From assembly GCA_015295885.1 (NCBI GenBank), contig DVEE01000271.1, positions 1 through 28,161 of the forward strand: a stretch of DNA of 28,161 nucleotides. Direction: 5' to 3'. Every line of letters begins with the position of its first letter. Position 1 is the first letter of the stretch. The translations under genes and the position numbers were made by a program. Below the pieces are notes generated by a model. The model searched no databases, was not told where the DNA came from, and saw only the letters and a list, made by a program, of their open reading frames with translations. The stretch comes from Leptolyngbyaceae cyanobacterium M65_K2018_010 (GTDB lineage: Bacteria > Cyanobacteriota > Cyanobacteriia > Phormidesmidales > Phormidesmidaceae). Below, piece after piece: positions 8,222-16,546 of the stretch.

Positions 8222-8539
8222 ATGACCGGCAGAGACTTACAGGCGATGCTGCAACATAGGTGGGGGTATTCCTATGACCTGCAGTTGCGCCGTACCCAGG
8301 GTCAGATCTGTCTACAGGTGATGTGGCGTTACCTGGAACAGGCTTCTTTCCCCCTGAGTGAGGGGGATTATCTGGCTCACCTAGACCAAGTGGCCCTTTA
8401 CCTCAACGAATGGGGCCAGGCCGACTACGTTCGGCAGTGGATAGCAACAACCCGTGAACGGCCTCGGTTAGGTAAAGCGGTGAGGATTCCGCTGCCCTTG
8501 GGCGATCGGGCTCTGGAGTGGTTGGCCGATGAGTTTTAG
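8222..8539 (+). CDS. DUF3067 family protein
   Basis: Small soluble protein of 105 residues with no signal peptide or membrane helix. The pattern RWGYSYDLQLRR at residues 13-24, then QVMWRYLEQASFPLSE at 33-48, LNEWGQ at 61-66 and the ending TRERPRLGKAVRIPLPLGDRALEW is that of DUF3067, a family I know from cyanobacteria and photosynthetic eukaryotes, without an assigned biochemical role. It sits head-to-head with petC, so a link to cytochrome b6f supply or assembly is a reasonable guess from context, not shown by the sequence. ATG at 8222 gives the family's usual start; an AGGA lies only a few bases upstream. Confidence 0.88.
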   Translation: MTGRDLQAMLQHRWGYSYDLQLRRTQGQICLQVMWRYLEQASFPLSEGDYLAHLDQVALYLNEWGQADYVRQWIATTRERPRLGKAVRIPLPLGDRALEWLADEF

Positions 8540-8574
8540 GCATCCGTGCGGGGGATGGGGAGCCTGGGGCGGGT

Positions 8575-8964
8575 TCAACATTCGTAGAGCTCCAGGGGCA
8601 ATTGATCTGGATCCTGAAAAAAGGTGAATCGTCGTCCGGTCAGGTCATCCCGGCGAATGGGCTCAGTGGCTATGTGGTGGGCTTGCAGGTGGGCGATGGC
8701 GGCTTCCAGGTGGGTGACGGCCAGGGCCAGGTGCCTTAACCCGCAGGCTTCAGGGCGGCTAGGGCGTTGGGGAGGATGGGGAAAGGAGAAGAGTTCAATT
8801 TGGCTGCCATCGGCCAGCCGCAAATCCAGCTTGTAGGATTGACGCTCGGCCCGATAGGTCTCGGCCACCACCTCAAACCCTAAAATTTCGGTGTAGAAGT
8901 GTTTTGAGCGGGCATAGTCGCGGCAGATGATGGCCACATGGTGAAAGCCCTGGCAAAATGACAT
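8575..8964 (-). CDS. VOC-superfamily protein, YaeR/GloA2-like
   Basis: Vicinal-oxygen-chelate protein of 129 residues made of two babbab modules. Candidate metal ligands are His8 or His9 in FHHVAI, a Glu in QIELFSF, the His in LRHLALAV and the Glu in LELYEC, at the four spacings expected for glyoxalase-I-like enzymes. It resembles the YaeR/SMU1112c subgroup, whose members are often called lactoylglutathione lyase although the real substrate is unknown. The start at 8964 is fixed by a strong ribosome-binding site (GGAGG five bases upstream). It is convergent with DUF3067 (36-base gap) and divergent from the glycosyltransferase gene. Confidence 0.85.
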   Translation of the reverse strand: MSFCQGFHHVAIICRDYARSKHFYTEILGFEVVAETYRAERQSYKLDLRLADGSQIELFSFPHPPQRPSRPEACGLRHLALAVTHLEAAIAHLQAHHIATEPIRRDDLTGRRFTFFQDPDQLPLELYEC

Positions 8965-9125
8965 AATTCCTCCCTACCCCCGGCTCCGTGGATGATTGAA
9001 TGTGCTGGCAGTCGCTTTTGATCCTAGAGCACCGCTAAGGTGCACTGATGGGCAGTGCCGGTCGGTCAGTCCTGGGTTGGGGCTCGGTTTAACTTTGGTA
9101 ACAGGTTCTCACCAGGGTGTCTTTG

Positions 9126-11699
9126 ATGTCCGATTCAGGACGAACGGATCCTTCTCTCGTGGATAGCCAGACCTCATCCGCTTACGCCTCCCCAGAGGCA
9201 ATGTCAACCCCCGCCGGCGGCGGGACAGGGTTGCCGCCCAGGGAAGCTGCCCGGCGTCGTGATGGGCTAATTTTGGTGGGGCTTTGGCTTGTGGTGGCGA
9301 TCGCCGATGGGGTTTGGATGTTGAGCGACCAGGCGCCCCCCGCTTGGGACCAGGGTGAACACCTAACCCGGGTCCTGAATTTTTGGCGAGTGCTTCAGCA
9401 TCCAGCCTGGGGGGAGGGTGATTGGTGGACGACCCTTTGGCGACAATCACCGGGCTACCGGGCTCCCTTGGTCTATCTGGCCACGGTACCCCTCTTTAAC
9501 TTGCTAGGGCGGGGATTTGAGCAGGCCGTTCTGGTCAACACCCTGTTTGCTGGGCTGCTTATGGCCTTGCTCTATGAACTCGGTCGATACCTGTTCGACC
9601 GCCAAACCGGACTATGGGCGGCCGGACTTAGCCTGTTGGTCCCTATGCTCTATGCCCTGCGGTTAGATTATTTGCTCGATTTCGGGCTAGTGGTCTGTGT
9701 GGTGGCGGCCTTTGCTTGCCTGACCCGGTGGCGCGGGGCTAGGCCCCAGGAACGGTGGTGGTGGGCCCTAGGGTTTGGAATTTGTCTAGGTGGATCCATA
9801 CTGGCGAAGCCTACGGCGGTGATGTTTTTGCTGGTGCCCCTGGGGTGGGTTGCCGTTGAGTCGTTGCTGAAACCGCCTCGCTGGGCCCACGGGTTGCAAT
9901 GGGCAGTGGCGGCGGCCGCGATGGTGCTGGTTTGCGGTCCGTGGATACAAACCAACTGGCTGACGATTTTGACGAATAGCCAGAGCAATAATGCCAGCTG
10001 GATTCCGGCCGAGGTGGTGCCCGGTAGTCGTGGGTCTGCCCTGAGCTACTACGCCCGCATGCTACCCCGATTGATTACCTATGCCCTGCTGGTTACGGGC
10101 AGCTTGGGCGGGCTGGCCGGCTTAGCCCAGGCTTACCGCCGCGATCGCGGCGGGAGGCTGGGGTCCTCTATTCTCCTCAAATGGGCCTGGCTGTCGAGCT
10201 TTTTGCTAGGCAGCTATGGCCTGTTGACCCTGCTGCAGAATAAAGATCCTCGCCATTTTGCCCCGGCGGTGCCCATCCTGGTGCTGGTCCTAGCGCGGGG
10301 GTTAACTTGCCTATCGGGGCGGGCTGGTCGCTGGCTCCGCGGGTTCCTAGCCGGGTTAATGACCGCCCTGATGGTCGCTACCCTGTTGCCCGGTGGCCCC
10401 TTGCCCCCTAGCCGTCTGATGCGCTCCATGGACCTGGGCCCGGCTTGGCCCCATGCCGCGGTGATTGAGACGGTGCTGGAGCAGGATCCCTATCTGCGCT
10501 CAACCCTAGGCGTCTTGCCAAACACCGCTCAAATTAACCCCCACACCTTTGATTTCTATGGAGCCCTCCGGGACTTCCGGGTGTTTGGCCGCGAACTGGG
10601 GTTTAACCCCGCCTCCGTTCCCCTGGATCTGCGATCGCTCACCTGGATGATGACTAAAACCGGTGATCAGGGGCCAACGACTGAATCGAAGCAGGCTCTC
10701 TCTGACGCGGTAGTCCAAAGCCCCGAGTTTGAAGTGACCCGCACCTGGTCGTTACCCGATGGTTCGGAATTGGCGCTGCATCGCCGTCGTCAGCCTGCTG
10801 TCACTGTGACGCCCCTGGCGGAGCCCACTGAAACCATCCAGTTGGCTGTTTTGTCCCTGCCCAGGGCCGCCGCCCCGGGGCAGACTGTCCCCGTCACCTA
10901 TGCCATTACTGGCGCCTGGGAAGCTCTACAACATGGTCTGTTAGTGCTGAGCTGGCAACCGGCGGAGACCACTCAGGCCCGGACAAGCTGGATCCATGAC
11001 CATGGCATCGGCCTGGGGCAACTCCTAACCGATCCGGATTCCAGGGCCACGCCCCTGGCCTGCACCGTGACCGAGCATCTAGGCATGCGGTTACCCGTCG
11101 ACCTGGCCCCAGGCACCTACAGCCTCAAAGCCGAGTACGTCGATCGCCAGACTGGCCAAAGCCAACCGCTGAACCTAGCCCCGACCACCCTAACCATTGC
11201 CGCTGACCTAGCCCCCGTCCCCCATCCAGCCCCTGATTTGGTGGGCGAACTGCACCAGCTCAGTCAGGGTTTAGTCCGCGGAGATCTGGATCCCATCTTT
11301 GCTACGGTGGGTCGGATTAACCAGTACGACCCGGTTCAGGACTATTTAACCCAGGCCATTGTGGCCATGGACCATCGCCTAGCCTCTGATCCGGAGAACT
11401 CTCAGTGGCTCTATACCAAGGTCATGGCCCAGGTTCTGCAGCAGGATGCCCCAGGGGCGATCACCACCCTCAAGCGGCTGACTACCCTGACCCCTGAAAA
11501 CATTTACCATTGGCTCTTTCTGGGCTTTGTCCACCTCTACGCCTGGCAACCCCGCCAAGCCAACCTGGCTTTAGATCAGGCCGCTCAACTCGACTCGACT
11601 ATGCCTGAACTTAAGGTCTTGCAGGGGGTAGCGGCCCTTCAACAACTCCGCCTCCGCCAGGCCTGGCAGCGGCTGCAAGAAAGTGGACTGCTGAACTAG
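9126..11699 (+). CDS. GT-C (GT39/PMT_2-like) membrane glycosyltransferase with C-terminal TPR region
   Basis: Polytopic protein of 857 residues. A Pro/Gly-rich cytoplasmic N-tail (1-45) leads into a hydrophobic core of roughly ten helices (about 47-425). The first periplasmic loop holds WDQGEH (Asp75), the acidic position that GT-C enzymes such as ArnT and PMT use for catalysis; KDPRHFAPAVPIL near 373-385 resembles the DxRY/F motif of PMT_2 proteins. Residues about 430-730 are a soluble, beta-rich region, and about 740-857 look like TPR helices. Likely role: moving a sugar from a polyprenyl-phosphate donor to a lipid, glycan or protein outside the membrane; donor and acceptor are unknown. ATG 9126 is preferred over GTG 9117 because AGGG at 9114-9117 lies 8 bases before it. 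It stands alone, with long gaps on both sides. Confidence 0.78.
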   Translation: MSDSGRTDPSLVDSQTSSAYASPEAMSTPAGGGTGLPPREAARRRDGLILVGLWLVVAIADGVWMLSDQAPPAWDQGEHLTRVLNFWRVLQHPAWGEGDWWTTLWRQSPGYRAPLVYLATVPLFNLLGRGFEQAVLVNTLFAGLLMALLYELGRYLFDRQTGLWAAGLSLLVPMLYALRLDYLLDFGLVVCVVAAFACLTRWRGARPQERWWWALGFGICLGGSILAKPTAVMFLLVPLGWVAVESLLKPPRWAHGLQWAVAAAAMVLVCGPWIQTNWLTILTNSQSNNASWIPAEVVPGSRGSALSYYARMLPRLITYALLVTGSLGGLAGLAQAYRRDRGGRLGSSILLKWAWLSSFLLGSYGLLTLLQNKDPRHFAPAVPILVLVLARGLTCLSGRAGRWLRGFLAGLMTALMVATLLPGGPLPPSRLMRSMDLGPAWPHAAVIETVLEQDPYLRSTLGVLPNTAQINPHTFDFYGALRDFRVFGRELGFNPASVPLDLRSLTWMMTKTGDQGPTTESKQALSDAVVQSPEFEVTRTWSLPDGSELALHRRRQPAVTVTPLAEPTETIQLAVLSLPRAAAPGQTVPVTYAITGAWEALQHGLLVLSWQPAETTQARTSWIHDHGIGLGQLLTDPDSRATPLACTVTEHLGMRLPVDLAPGTYSLKAEYVDRQTGQSQPLNLAPTTLTIAADLAPVPHPAPDLVGELHQLSQGLVRGDLDPIFATVGRINQYDPVQDYLTQAIVAMDHRLASDPENSQWLYTKVMAQVLQQDAPGAITTLKRLTTLTPENIYHWLFLGFVHLYAWQPRQANLALDQAAQLDSTMPELKVLQGVAALQQLRLRQAWQRLQESGLLN

Positions 11700-12095
11700 C
11701 GCAGAGGCCTCACCCTTGGCTAAAATTTTTAGAATTAATTTTGGCTTAAATAGTTTCTTGGCTTAGTTAGTCTGGGTCAGTTTTTCAAGTCTTCTTTTTG
11801 ATGTAACGGTTTTGGTCTATCCCCGCCATCCTTCCGAGCCCTTGGGCCTATCTTTGTCAGTGGGTTTTAACATCGCGAGGCAGCACGGGGTGTGAGGGAC
11901 TATTGCTTAGGTGAGCTGTTGAGACCTCCAGCGTTGGGTTTTGGCTGATTGTAAGATGGCTCCTAGGGACATCATCTTAGGCGTCGATGATTTTTCTTAG
12001 GTCGCGGCAAGTCGCGGCAATAAGAATAAATGCTCAGAAGGTTTTGATTCCAGAATGATAGGATTTCCTAGGTGAACATGCTCAGAGGGCCTGCT
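11700..12095. other. Long non-coding region and leader upstream of prs
   Basis: About 370-395 bases with no credible ORF. The left part is AT-rich (TAAAATTTTTAGAATTAATTTT near 11720). The right part carries a tandem 10-base repeat inside a TTCTTA/TAAGAA inverted repeat (11994-12026) and should contain the prs promoter and 5' leader. A small RNA is possible, but I recognise none. Confidence 0.5.
11994..12026. repeat. Tandem 10-base repeat flanked by a 6-base inverted repeat
   Basis: GTCGCGGCAA occurs twice without a gap at 12001-12020. It is bracketed by TTCTTA (11994-11999) and TAAGAA (12021-12026), which are reverse complements. The element lies about 50-100 bases before the prs start. Confidence 0.55.
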
Positions 12096-13091
12096 GTGAT
12101 TCGTTCTGCCACCCTGCCGGTTCAGACCCCGTCAATACCCCCGATTGGGGATAACAATCGCCTCAAGCTCTTCTCGGGTTCGGCGAATGTGGATCTCGCT
12201 CGAGAAGTTGCTCGCTACCTGGGCATCGATTTGGGGCCCATGGTTCGTAAGCGATTTGCTGACGGCGAACTTTATATCCAAATTCAAGAATCCATCCGGG
12301 GCTGTGATGTCTATCTGGTTCAGCCTACCTGCCATCCAGTGAATGATCACTTGATGGAGTTGCTGATCATGATCGATGCCTGTCGGCGTGCTTCAGCCCG
12401 GCAGATCACCGCTGTCCTGCCCTACTATGGCTATGCTCGAGCGGATCGCAAAACCGCTGGGCGGGAGTCCATCACCGCCAAGTTGGTGGCTAATTTGATG
12501 ACTAAGGCAGGGGCGAGTCGGGTGCTGGCCATTGACCTGCATTCAGCCCAGATTCAGGGCTACTTTGATATTCCCTGCGACCATGTCTATGGCACCCCCG
12601 TGTTGATCGACTACATTGCCCGCAAAAACCTGGAAGATCTGGTGGTGGTTTCCCCCGACGTGGGCGGTGTGGCGCGGGCCCGGGCCTTTGCCAAAAAGTT
12701 GAACGATGCACCACTGGCCATCATTGATAAGCGTCGGCAAGCCCATAATGTGGCTGAGGTCATGAATGTGATTGGCGATGTGCGGGGCAAAACCGCTGTC
12801 TTGGTAGATGACATGATTGACACCGCCGGCACCATTTGCGAAGGGGCTCGCCTGCTCAAGCAGGAGGGGGCTCGTCAGGTCTACGCCTGTGCCACTCACC
12901 CGGTCTTTTCACCGCCGGCGATCGAACGCCTATCGAGCGGTCTGTTTGAGGAGGTGATTGTGACCAACACGATTCCGATGACCGCCGCCCGTCAGTTTGA
13001 ACAGCTGACCGTGCTGTCGATGGCTAACCTACTCGGCGAAGCGATCTGGCGAATCCATGAGGAAAGCTCGGTCAGCAGCATGTTTCGCTAG
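12078..13091 (+). CDS. prs: Ribose-phosphate pyrophosphokinase (PRPP synthase)
   Basis: Makes phosphoribosyl pyrophosphate from ribose-5-phosphate and ATP, the precursor of nucleotides, histidine and tryptophan; cytoplasmic. Family marks in order: RKRFADGELYIQI, LPYYGYARADRK, the PRPP-synthase signature DLHSAQIQGYFDIPCDHVYG, VVVSPDVGGVARARAFAK, and the PRPP loop VLVDDMIDTAGTI. About 335 residues, slightly longer than typical because of an N-terminal extension. Starts are ambiguous: GTG 12072, ATG 12078 and GTG 12096 are all in frame. The last has the best ribosome-binding site (AGAGGG at 12084-12089, 6 bases away) and would begin MIRSATLPVQ. I list the ATG but consider 12096 equally likely. 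hisIE, another user of the PRPP branch, lies 3.5 kb away on the other strand, so they are not co-transcribed. Confidence 0.96.
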   Translation: MLRGPAVIRSATLPVQTPSIPPIGDNNRLKLFSGSANVDLAREVARYLGIDLGPMVRKRFADGELYIQIQESIRGCDVYLVQPTCHPVNDHLMELLIMIDACRRASARQITAVLPYYGYARADRKTAGRESITAKLVANLMTKAGASRVLAIDLHSAQIQGYFDIPCDHVYGTPVLIDYIARKNLEDLVVVSPDVGGVARARAFAKKLNDAPLAIIDKRRQAHNVAEVMNVIGDVRGKTAVLVDDMIDTAGTICEGARLLKQEGARQVYACATHPVFSPPAIERLSSGLFEEVIVTNTIPMTAARQFEQLTVLSMANLLGEAIWRIHEESSVSSMFR

Positions 13092-13491
13092 GGTGTCGGT
13101 TGGGGCTGGGGGAGAGGGCGCGGGTAGCGGCCTGCCTGAGCCCATGGGGATGGGCACCATTGAGGCGGCAGAGGCGCTGACTGTCAGGAATTTTATGCGG
13201 CCGACGCGGTCGGGGCAGAGAGCCCTGGAAAGCTGGTATGGGATGTCCCGGGAAGCCGCCTCGGCTCCATAGTTCGGGAGCGGTTGAGGGCAGCGGCGGA
13301 TGATTCTCTAGCCTGCCCTAGGTGGTGATCGGGGGTACCGACTTAAAGCAGGACAAATCTCCTGGGAAGAAGCGTTCAGAATTCAGAAGGCTCCTGGCTC
13401 CCTTCGGGCTGAGCCTTCTCAGGGCGAAGCCTGAGTCCTGAATTCCTTATGCTCAATCCTGTCCCGGCTTACGTTGATACCCGTGATCGGT
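13092..13491. other. Intergenic region between prs and DUF3531
   Basis: 400 bases between two convergent genes. The left two thirds are GC-rich with no recognisable gene or T-rich terminator; the right part holds the composite inverted repeat at 13379-13445. Confidence 0.5.
13379..13445. repeat. Composite nested inverted-repeat element
   Basis: Outer arms GAATTCAG (13379-13386) and CTGAATTC (13438-13445) are perfect reverse complements. Inside, GAAGGCTC (13386-13393) and GAGCCTTC (13411-13418) form a second perfect 8-bp pair around a CTTCGGG-containing loop. The EcoRI-like ends and TTCG/GCGAAGC core are reminiscent of dispersed intergenic palindromes of cyanobacteria, but only one copy is in this window. 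Confidence 0.55.
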
Positions 13492-13953
13492 TTAAGCCTC
13501 TTCCCCAATAAACTCGGGCCGTCGGTGGCCGGGAATGGGCCAATCGGAGTTCTCGCCGCCGATATAGCAGGCTTCAATCACCACGTACTCGCGACTAAAT
13601 TGCTCCAGGGCATTAATCAGCACATCCAAAGCCAGGGCATCGCTAGTGCCCAGGTCGAACCAGCAACGGGCCCATAGCCCTTCGTACTCGACTTCCCCCA
13701 TGTTGTGCATCACCGAGAGCATACTCTGACCTAGCTGCCCTTGGTCGTAGGGCATGTAGCTGATATCTAGCCCGGTGTCTTGGACCTGTAGATTTTCAGC
13801 GTTATAGGCCCCTAGCTTCCCCAGAAAGAACCAGGAGGAAAAGACTTCATCAATGTATTGCTGCTCTAAGTTAGAGGGCACAGTCTCAAACTTCAGCCAA
13901 ATCCAAAGGTTAAAGAAATCACATTCTCGGAACTCTACCTGCATAACCCTCAT
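13492..13953 (-). CDS. DUF3531 family protein
   Basis: Soluble acidic protein of about 150 residues that I match to DUF3531, a cyanobacterial/plastid family of unknown function. Visible marks are MQVEFRECDFFNLWIWL at the start, an aromatic-rich core FSSWFFLGKLGAYN, then PYDQGQ and a C-terminal half containing LWARCWFDLGTSDALALDVLINAL. No signal peptide, membrane helix or catalytic motif is apparent. The ATG at 13953 forms an ATGA overlap with the stop of the upstream TPR gene, implying translational coupling. A second in-frame ATG at 13944 would begin MQVEFREC, which looks like the conserved N-terminus. The two genes are almost certainly one operon. Confidence 0.85.
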   Translation of the reverse strand: MRVMQVEFRECDFFNLWIWLKFETVPSNLEQQYIDEVFSSWFFLGKLGAYNAENLQVQDTGLDISYMPYDQGQLGQSMLSVMHNMGEVEYEGLWARCWFDLGTSDALALDVLINALEQFSREYVVIEACYIGGENSDWPIPGHRRPEFIGEEA

Positions 13954-14903
13954 CCAGCGTTAATGTTTGACCGCTCAGCACAGGTGGGGCCATCGTTACC
14001 CTGGGCCAAACATTCCTCAAAGCGCATTTGCCGAACTATGCTACCAGGCAGTTGGTCGGCGTAGGTGAGGGCGCTGGCATAGAGGGGCAGACTGGCGTTA
14101 AAGTCCTGTTTAAGGAAGAGAATCTGAGCTTTCAAATAAATCAGATCGGGGTTGTTGGGTGCTGCGGCAAGGGCCCGGTCCACCGCAGCCAAGGCCTCAT
14201 CGTAGCGCTTCAGATCCCTGAGGCCAATGGCAATGCCCCGGTACGACAGGTAGGCCGGATAGCCATTTTGGAGCCGGGCAATGGCCTGATCGGGATTGGA
14301 AAAGGGCAGGCTGACCGCCAACAGCAGATCCATAAAGCCCTTTAACAGACTGAGTTCTGGATCGTTGGGGTCGATTTTTTCCGCCGCATCTAACTCACTA
14401 AACACTTGCTGCAACATACGCAGGGCGGTTGGGGTGCCCCTGGCAATGCCCTGGGTTTGAAGCACATAGGCCCCTTCCATGAAGATACCGACCGCCATGT
14501 ACAGGTGACCCCGGAGCGGATCCGTTGCCTTTAAGGCGGCCGCCGTTTCCTGGGTGCGCTTTGCCTGGCGAGCGAGTTGCTCATAATCCTTATTCAGGTA
14601 GTCAAAGGCGGCGGCCATGGCATAGTTCATGGGTTCGTTGGGTTCCGCCGCGATCGCTTGCTTCACCAAGGTCGCAGCGGAGCGATAGTCACCGGCGTAG
14701 AAGGCGGCTTTAAAGGCGGCCTCGGTGGCATCACCAATGGCATGGGGCTGGTTGGGGCGAAAGGGATCTCCCGCCCAAGCCGGATGGGCCACGAAGCTAC
14801 TCAAGCCTGTGGTCAGGGTGCTGGCCAGCAGTCCGACTAGAAACAGCCGCGATCGCCGCAGGGAGCGCTGGGCCAAGGGAGCGAGTGAGGATGGAAAGGC
14901 CAT
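13950..14903 (-). CDS. Exported TPR protein, Sll0314/Alr1548-like
   Basis: Protein of 317 residues that I assign to the Sll0314/Alr1548 family of TPR proteins. From Met at 14903 it starts with a basic stretch (RSLRRSR) and a hydrophobic helix (LFLVGLLASTLTTGL), ending in HPAWAGDPF, a good Sec signal peptide with cleavage after AWA. The rest is helical repeats: AGDYRSAATLVKQAIAAEPNEP, LDAAEKIDPNDPE and KRYDEALAAVDRALAAAPNNPD are clear TPR units. Two Cys near the C-terminus (ECLAQGNDGPTCAE) could form a disulfide in the periplasm or lumen. The open frame continues up to 15125, but that extension lacks any signal-like feature, so I reject it. Function is unknown; TPR proteins usually serve as scaffolds. 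It overlaps DUF3531 by 4 bases. Confidence 0.85.
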   Translation of the reverse strand: MAFPSSLAPLAQRSLRRSRLFLVGLLASTLTTGLSSFVAHPAWAGDPFRPNQPHAIGDATEAAFKAAFYAGDYRSAATLVKQAIAAEPNEPMNYAMAAAFDYLNKDYEQLARQAKRTQETAAALKATDPLRGHLYMAVGIFMEGAYVLQTQGIARGTPTALRMLQQVFSELDAAEKIDPNDPELSLLKGFMDLLLAVSLPFSNPDQAIARLQNGYPAYLSYRGIAIGLRDLKRYDEALAAVDRALAAAPNNPDLIYLKAQILFLKQDFNASLPLYASALTYADQLPGSIVRQMRFEECLAQGNDGPTCAERSNINAG

Positions 14904-15095
14904 AGTTGACGGGGAACTAAAAGACGACCTGAAACGATACGTACAATTGTATGACTCGGAATTGGCAGATGTCCTGACCTGATTGTGGGCCCCTTGAAGC
15001 CATTTTCTCAGCCTAATGTTACAGATGATACACTGGCCCAAGGGGGCTCCTCTATCCCAATTCTGACGCCGCTCAGTCAAACTCTGAATCATTAA

Positions 15096-15752
15096 ATGCT
15101 GCAACTTCGCGAGCTTACCTATCACCCGCCGGCCAGCGCCAGCCCCATTCTTAGGGATGTTTCCCTAGAGCTCGCGCCCCAACAGTTGGGAGTTATCTAT
15201 GGGCCTAGCGGTTCAGGCAAAAGTACGCTTTTAGAACTTATGGCAGGTTTTGCTAAACCTACGGCGGGTAAAATCCAATGGCGCGACCAAGCCCTAGATC
15301 CAGAATCGTTGCGACAGTTAGCCGGGTTAGTGTTTCAGTTTCCCGAACGCCATTTTTGTGGTCACACCATTCTAGAGGAACTGCGACTAGGGCATCCTGA
15401 ATTGGAACGGAGCCAGATCGACCAGGCTCTCCAGGCGGTGGGACTCGACCATTTAGCCCTGGAGGCATTGCCCCATTCCCTCAGCGGTGGACAACAACGA
15501 CGCCTAGCCCTGGCGGTGCAGCTAATTCGTAAGCCCTACCTGCTACTGCTAGATGAACCCACGGCGGGGCTAGACTGGTCGATGCGGCAGCAAATTATCA
15601 GCCTGTTGCAACAGCTCAAACGCCACTGGACATTGCTGGTGGTCTCCCACGATGCCGATGAATTAGCCCATCTGGCCGATCGCTGCTGGCACCTAGACCA
15701 TGGGCGGCTCAGGCCGGTTTACCAGAACGCACCGGCTGAGGTGCCCTGGTAA
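15096..15752 (+). CDS. ABC transporter ATP-binding protein
   Basis: Single nucleotide-binding domain of 218 residues, with Walker A GPSGSGKST (36-44), Q-loop Gln81, signature LSGGQQ (129-134), Walker B LLLLDEP (149-155), D-loop and H-loop His185. The VFQFPE Q-loop context is like the energy-coupling-factor/CbiO group and the soluble plastid ABCI proteins. No membrane partner is nearby, so the substrate cannot be inferred. Its TAA stop overlaps the rsmG ATG (TAATG), so the two are translationally coupled. ATG 15096 lacks a clear ribosome-binding site, but the N-terminus LQLRELTYHPP is where this domain begins. Confidence 0.9.
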   Translation: MLQLRELTYHPPASASPILRDVSLELAPQQLGVIYGPSGSGKSTLLELMAGFAKPTAGKIQWRDQALDPESLRQLAGLVFQFPERHFCGHTILEELRLGHPELERSQIDQALQAVGLDHLALEALPHSLSGGQQRRLALAVQLIRKPYLLLLDEPTAGLDWSMRQQIISLLQQLKRHWTLLVVSHDADELAHLADRCWHLDHGRLRPVYQNAPAEVPW

Positions 15753-16498
15753 TGGTCCAAACCATGGATCTGCCGGATTTACCGGAGCAGTGGCAAGCTA
15801 GCCTGCAGTGGCAACCTACCCCAACTCAGGCCCAGCAATTTCAGGCTCTCTATGCGGCTATTTTGGCGGCTAATCTGGAGGTCAACCTGACCCGCATCAC
15901 CAGTCCTGAGGAGTTTTGGGAAAAACACCTGTGGGACTCGCTCCAGGGGCTGGCTCCCTGGCTAAGGGAGCCAATGGCCTCAGGTGAATCCCTGCGAGTG
16001 GTGGACATTGGCACCGGTGGTGGATTCCCGGGCCTGCCGGTGGCCCTGGTATTTGACCACTGGTGGGTAGCCCTGATGGACGCAACGCGGAAAAAAATCG
16101 CGGCCCTTGAGCGGATGAGTCAGCGTTTGGGGATCGCAAATGTCAGCTTTTTGCCAGAGCGAGCGGAGCAGGTCGGCCATCAACCAGTGCATCGGGAAGC
16201 CTATGACCTGGCCCTACTCCGGGCAGTTGGCTCGGCTAATACCTGTGCAGAGTATGCCCTGCCGCTGGTAAAACTGGGCGGTCAAGCCATTCTCTATCGA
16301 GGCCAGTGGTCAGCTGAGGAAGAAGCTCGTCTGGTGGGCATTCTCCCGCGCCTGGGGGGGGACCTGCTGGAGGTGAGAGCGATCACTACCCCCCTGACCC
16401 AGGCCGCCCGTCACAATGTGATCTTGACTAAGGTCAATCCCACCCCCGATCAGTTTCCGCGGTTACCGGGAATCCCGGCCAAATCACCCCTGGGTTGA
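15752..16498 (+). CDS. rsmG: 16S rRNA (guanine-527-N7)-methyltransferase RsmG
   Basis: S-adenosylmethionine-dependent methyltransferase that modifies G527 of 16S rRNA. The 248-residue chain shows NLEVNLTRIT with the following EEFWEKHLWDSL, the SAM-binding VVDIGTGGGFPGLPVA at about 83-98, MDATRKKIAAL (motif II), LPERAEQ and ALLRAVGS, and ends with FPRLPGIPAKSPLG, the conserved tail of RsmG. It is coupled to the upstream ABC ATPase gene by a one-base stop/start overlap. Convergent with hisIE. Confidence 0.96.
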   Translation: MVQTMDLPDLPEQWQASLQWQPTPTQAQQFQALYAAILAANLEVNLTRITSPEEFWEKHLWDSLQGLAPWLREPMASGESLRVVDIGTGGGFPGLPVALVFDHWWVALMDATRKKIAALERMSQRLGIANVSFLPERAEQVGHQPVHREAYDLALLRAVGSANTCAEYALPLVKLGGQAILYRGQWSAEEEARLVGILPRLGGDLLEVRAITTPLTQAARHNVILTKVNPTPDQFPRLPGIPAKSPLG

Positions 16499-16546
16499 AG
16501 GTTAGGGCGATCCCAAAGTCGAGCCCCCCTGCCCTGGCCTACCCCC

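Noticed and set aside
14904..15125. 74-residue N-terminal extension of the TPR protein
   Set aside because: The extension lacks protein-like features, would bury the signal peptide, and overlaps the start of the divergent ABC gene.
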